NCBI GenBank assembly: GCA_029256665.1
Contig: JAQSXN010000188.1
Location: 1-7,311, forward strand
Direction of reading: 5' to 3'
Length of the DNA stretch: 7,311 nt
DNA from: Paenibacillus sp.
Lineage (GTDB): Bacteria > Bacillota > Bacilli > Paenibacillales > Paenibacillaceae
Below the pieces are notes generated by a model, which saw only the letters and a list, made by a program, of their open reading frames with translations, was not told the DNA's origin and made no database searches. Positions within the stretch are counted from its first letter, which is position 1. Every line of letters begins with the position of its first letter. A program made the position numbers and the translations under genes. This document shows, in pieces, positions 5,396 through 7,311 of this stretch.

Positions 5396-6670
5396 TTATG
5401 GAATGAGCACGTTTTTGGGTCTGCGCATCGCTGCGGGAGGCACGTGGGTATAGGAACCGATGACGACGTCAGGGAGCTCCTCACGGAAAATGTCCAGCAT
5501 CTGCTTCATCCCGTATATCTCGCCTTGAGCCTTGGGAATGAGCGCCAGGTAACTCTCGGGATCGATATTCAGGTTGCGCATCTGGATTAGCTTAAGACCC
5601 GATCGTTTGGCAAACCCGATCATCGCTTCGATCTCCTCTTCCCGATCGGTGACGCCGGGAAAGATCAAATAGTTGATCGACGTATAGACGCCCTTGTCGG
5701 TCGCGTACCTAAGGGATTTCTCGACATTCTGCAGCGTATAGCCGCGAGGCTTGTAATACGCGTTGTAATGATCGTCGAGCGCGCTGATCGTGCTGACGCG
5801 CATCAGATCGAGGCCGGCATCCACGATCGCGCGGATAAAGTCGGTCAGCCCCGCGTTGGTATTAATATTAATGTAACCAAGCGACGTGACGGCCCTGACG
5901 CGCCGCATCGCCTCGACGATGATTTTCACCTGCGTCGACGGCTCTCCTTCGCAGCCTTGCCCGAAGCTTATAATGGATTCGGGCTCGCGGAGATGCTCCA
6001 GCATGATGTCCACCACTTCGTCTACGGTAGGCTTGAAATTCATCCGCGTCTGCGGCGCCAGGAAGCCGCTGTCGTCCGGCTGTTCGGAGATGCATCCGAA
6101 GCAGCCCGCGTTGCACGAATAGGAGACGGGTACCGCGCCTTCCCAACGACTCAGGAACGTGTTGGACGCCGTCAGGCATTCGTACCCTAGGGCACAGTTG
6201 GAAAGATGCTTAACGAGCCGATTCTCCGGGTATTTCTCGAGCATACGCTCGACCTGTACCCCAAGCTCGTTGCGATCGCAATTAAGCGGATCCCAGCGCT
6301 CGGGATCGTCGCTTTGTTCGGCCGCGACATGGAACCCGCCGTCCTTCCAGACGACGGCCGTGTAACCGAATAGCGGCAGCTTTTCGTTCTTGTCCGCCTT
6401 GACGTAGCCAGGCAGACAGAGACGGGTGTAGCCTTGCGGCAGCAGCGCGCCTACCGCTTGCGCGCCGCCGGGCAGCACCTGCATCTCTCCGCTGTCCGGA
6501 TCAAGACCGATCGGGCGCGTAAACGGCAGACTGACAAGCGTGGCGCCTTCGGGCAGAGGAATGAGCTCCTCCTCCAGCATCTCCACGACCATGTCGCCGC
6601 TGCGGCCGAGTCCATAATATTCGGGATGGTCGAACACGTTGCCGTGCTCGTCCGCATATACGAGATTCAT
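5396..6670 (-). CDS. Radical SAM protein of unknown substrate
   Basis: This 424-residue protein belongs to the radical SAM superfamily, which uses a [4Fe-4S] cluster to cleave S-adenosylmethionine and start radical chemistry. The cluster motif is CNAGCFGC, with Cys186, Cys190 and Cys193 in the CxxxCxxC arrangement. A glycine-rich SAM-binding segment SFGQGCEGEPS (235–245) follows. The rest fits a partial TIM barrel: INTNAG (269–274), MRVSTIS (290–296), Y-Y-K-P-R-G (305–310) and INYLIFPGVTDR (332–343). Residues 1–180 form an N-terminal region I do not recognise, with Cys85, Cys131, Cys159 and Cys165. Cys240 sits within the SAM motif. The ATG at 6670 has AAGGAGG five bases upstream. The gene lies 45 bases after rho with no terminator between, so it is probably co-transcribed with rho. 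The substrate cannot be told from sequence. No maturase-peptide or partner gene is visible nearby. Confidence 0.88.
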   Translation of the reverse strand: MNLVYADEHGNVFDHPEYYGLGRSGDMVVEMLEEELIPLPEGATLVSLPFTRPIGLDPDSGEMQVLPGGAQAVGALLPQGYTRLCLPGYVKADKNEKLPLFGYTAVVWKDGGFHVAAEQSDDPERWDPLNCDRNELGVQVERMLEKYPENRLVKHLSNCALGYECLTASNTFLSRWEGAVPVSYSCNAGCFGCISEQPDDSGFLAPQTRMNFKPTVDEVVDIMLEHLREPESIISFGQGCEGEPSTQVKIIVEAMRRVRAVTSLGYININTNAGLTDFIRAIVDAGLDLMRVSTISALDDHYNAYYKPRGYTLQNVEKSLRYATDKGVYTSINYLIFPGVTDREEEIEAMIGFAKRSGLKLIQMRNLNIDPESYLALIPKAQGEIYGMKQMLDIFREELPDVVIGSYTHVPPAAMRRPKNVLIP

Positions 6671-6715
6671 GATGTCCTCCTTCCAGCCGGGTTGCCGGTA
6701 TTAAATACTGCCTCT

Positions 6716-7311
6716 TTAAGACGACCCTTGCGTCGACCTTGCGACAGGTCTGCGGCTTGCGGACGACGAATGAGAGCTGCTCTTGGAGGGCGATCTATCG
6801 CTTCGCTGAGCTTCCGCCGACGTATCGAGCGACATAAGGAACTGCTCGTTGGTATCCGTGTCCTTGAGCTTCTTAAGGAAGTTGTCCACGAAATCGGGCG
6901 CGTCGCTCATGTTCTTGCGAATCGCCCATACCTTATCCAGCTCTTCCTTGGTCAGCAGCATCTCTTCGCGGCGCGTGCCGGATCTGCGCATATCAAGCGC
7001 GGGGAAGATGCGGCGTTCAGCCAGCTTGCGGTCCAGATGCAACTCCATGTTGCCCGTACCTTTAAATTCTTCATAAATGATGTCGTCCATGCGCGAACCC
7101 GTCTCGATAAGCGCCGTCGCCAGAATCGTCAAGCTGCCGCCTTCTTCCACGTTGCGCGCGGAACCGAAGAACCGCTTGGGCCGGTGGAACGCCGCGGGAT
7201 CGATACCGCCGCTAAGCGTACGTCCCGATGGAGGAATGACCAAGTTGTAGGCGCGCGCCAGACGGGTGATGCTGTCGAGCAAGATGACAACGTCCTTCTT
7301 ATGCTCGACAA
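6716..7311 (-). CDS. rho: Transcription termination factor Rho, C-terminal part
   Basis: Rho is the hexameric RNA-dependent ATPase that ends untranslated transcripts. The window holds the last ~197 residues; the N-terminus, RNA-binding domain and Walker A lie beyond base 7311. Visible landmarks are the Walker B strand [17 protein letters not shown], then [13 protein letters not shown], the [17 protein letters not shown] segment, [13 protein letters not shown], and [14 protein letters not shown] carrying the R-loop and arginine-finger region. The helical end, with [11 protein letters not shown], follows. After the usual family end (near NEQFLMSL) comes a tail of about 36 residues rich in Ser and Arg that is probably disordered. 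The first visible in-frame TTG (7282) is an internal leucine codon, not a start. The stop is TAA at 6718–6716. Confidence 0.96.
   Translation of the reverse strand, partial: VEHKKDVVILLDSITRLARAYNLVIPPSGRTLSGGIDPAAFHRPKRFFGSARNVEEGGSLTILATALIETGSRMDDIIYEEFKGTGNMELHLDRKLAERRIFPALDMRRSGTRREEMLLTKEELDKVWAIRKNMSDAPDFVDNFLKKLKDTDTNEQFLMSLDTSAEAQRSDRSPSKSSSHSSSASRRPVARSTQGSS

Noticed and set aside
1..7311. CRISPR array, insertion sequence, prophage or tRNA gene
   Set aside because: No regularly spaced repeats, transposase motifs, terminal inverted repeats or tRNA cloverleaf with T-arm sequence were seen on either strand.

Overview
The window looks like a chromosomal housekeeping and sporulation block from an endospore-forming Firmicute, most likely Paenibacillus or a close relative. 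The grounds are the dnaX–ebfC–recR–yaaL–bofA–16S rRNA order known from Bacillales, a long Bacillus-type SRP RNA just upstream of dnaX, a BofA protein, a YhcN/YlaJ-type lipoprotein, strong AAGGAGG-type ribosome binding sites and sigma-A-like promoters. The genus call rests on remembered protein similarity (for example the DnaX start VTHIALYRAWRPQ) and is an inference. Every supported gene lies on the minus strand, so transcription runs from high to low coordinates.

Region by region, in the direction of transcription: 7311–6716 holds the C-terminal part of transcription terminator Rho, with a serine/arginine-rich tail. 6670–5396 encodes a radical SAM protein of unknown substrate. 5213–5016 is rpmE (ribosomal protein L31, zinc-binding form) with its own promoter and a leader hairpin. 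4933–4505 is a short sporulation-type lipoprotein whose ribosome binding site and probable sigma-G promoter are embedded in the rpmE terminator. 4420–4146 is the SRP (4.5S/scRNA-type) RNA gene with promoter and a two-tier terminator. 3918–2110 is dnaX, followed closely by ebfC (2082–1771) and recR (1702–1103), and closed by a strong terminator (1028–1077). 879–380 is the overlapping pair yaaL–bofA with its own candidate promoter. 363–1 contains two tandem rRNA promoters, a boxA-bearing leader and the first ~63 bases of a 16S rRNA gene, which continues out of the window.

Functionally the block joins transcription termination (Rho), translation (L31, 16S rRNA), protein targeting (SRP RNA), replication clamp loading (DnaX) and recombinational repair (RecR, EbfC) with sporulation functions (BofA, which restrains pro-sigma-K processing, and a spore lipoprotein). 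No mobile element, CRISPR array, tRNA or phage gene was seen. I found no convincing new multi-gene system. The most interesting items are the terminator/promoter/ribosome-binding-site overlap between rpmE and the lipoprotein gene, and the uncharacterised radical SAM protein between rho and rpmE.
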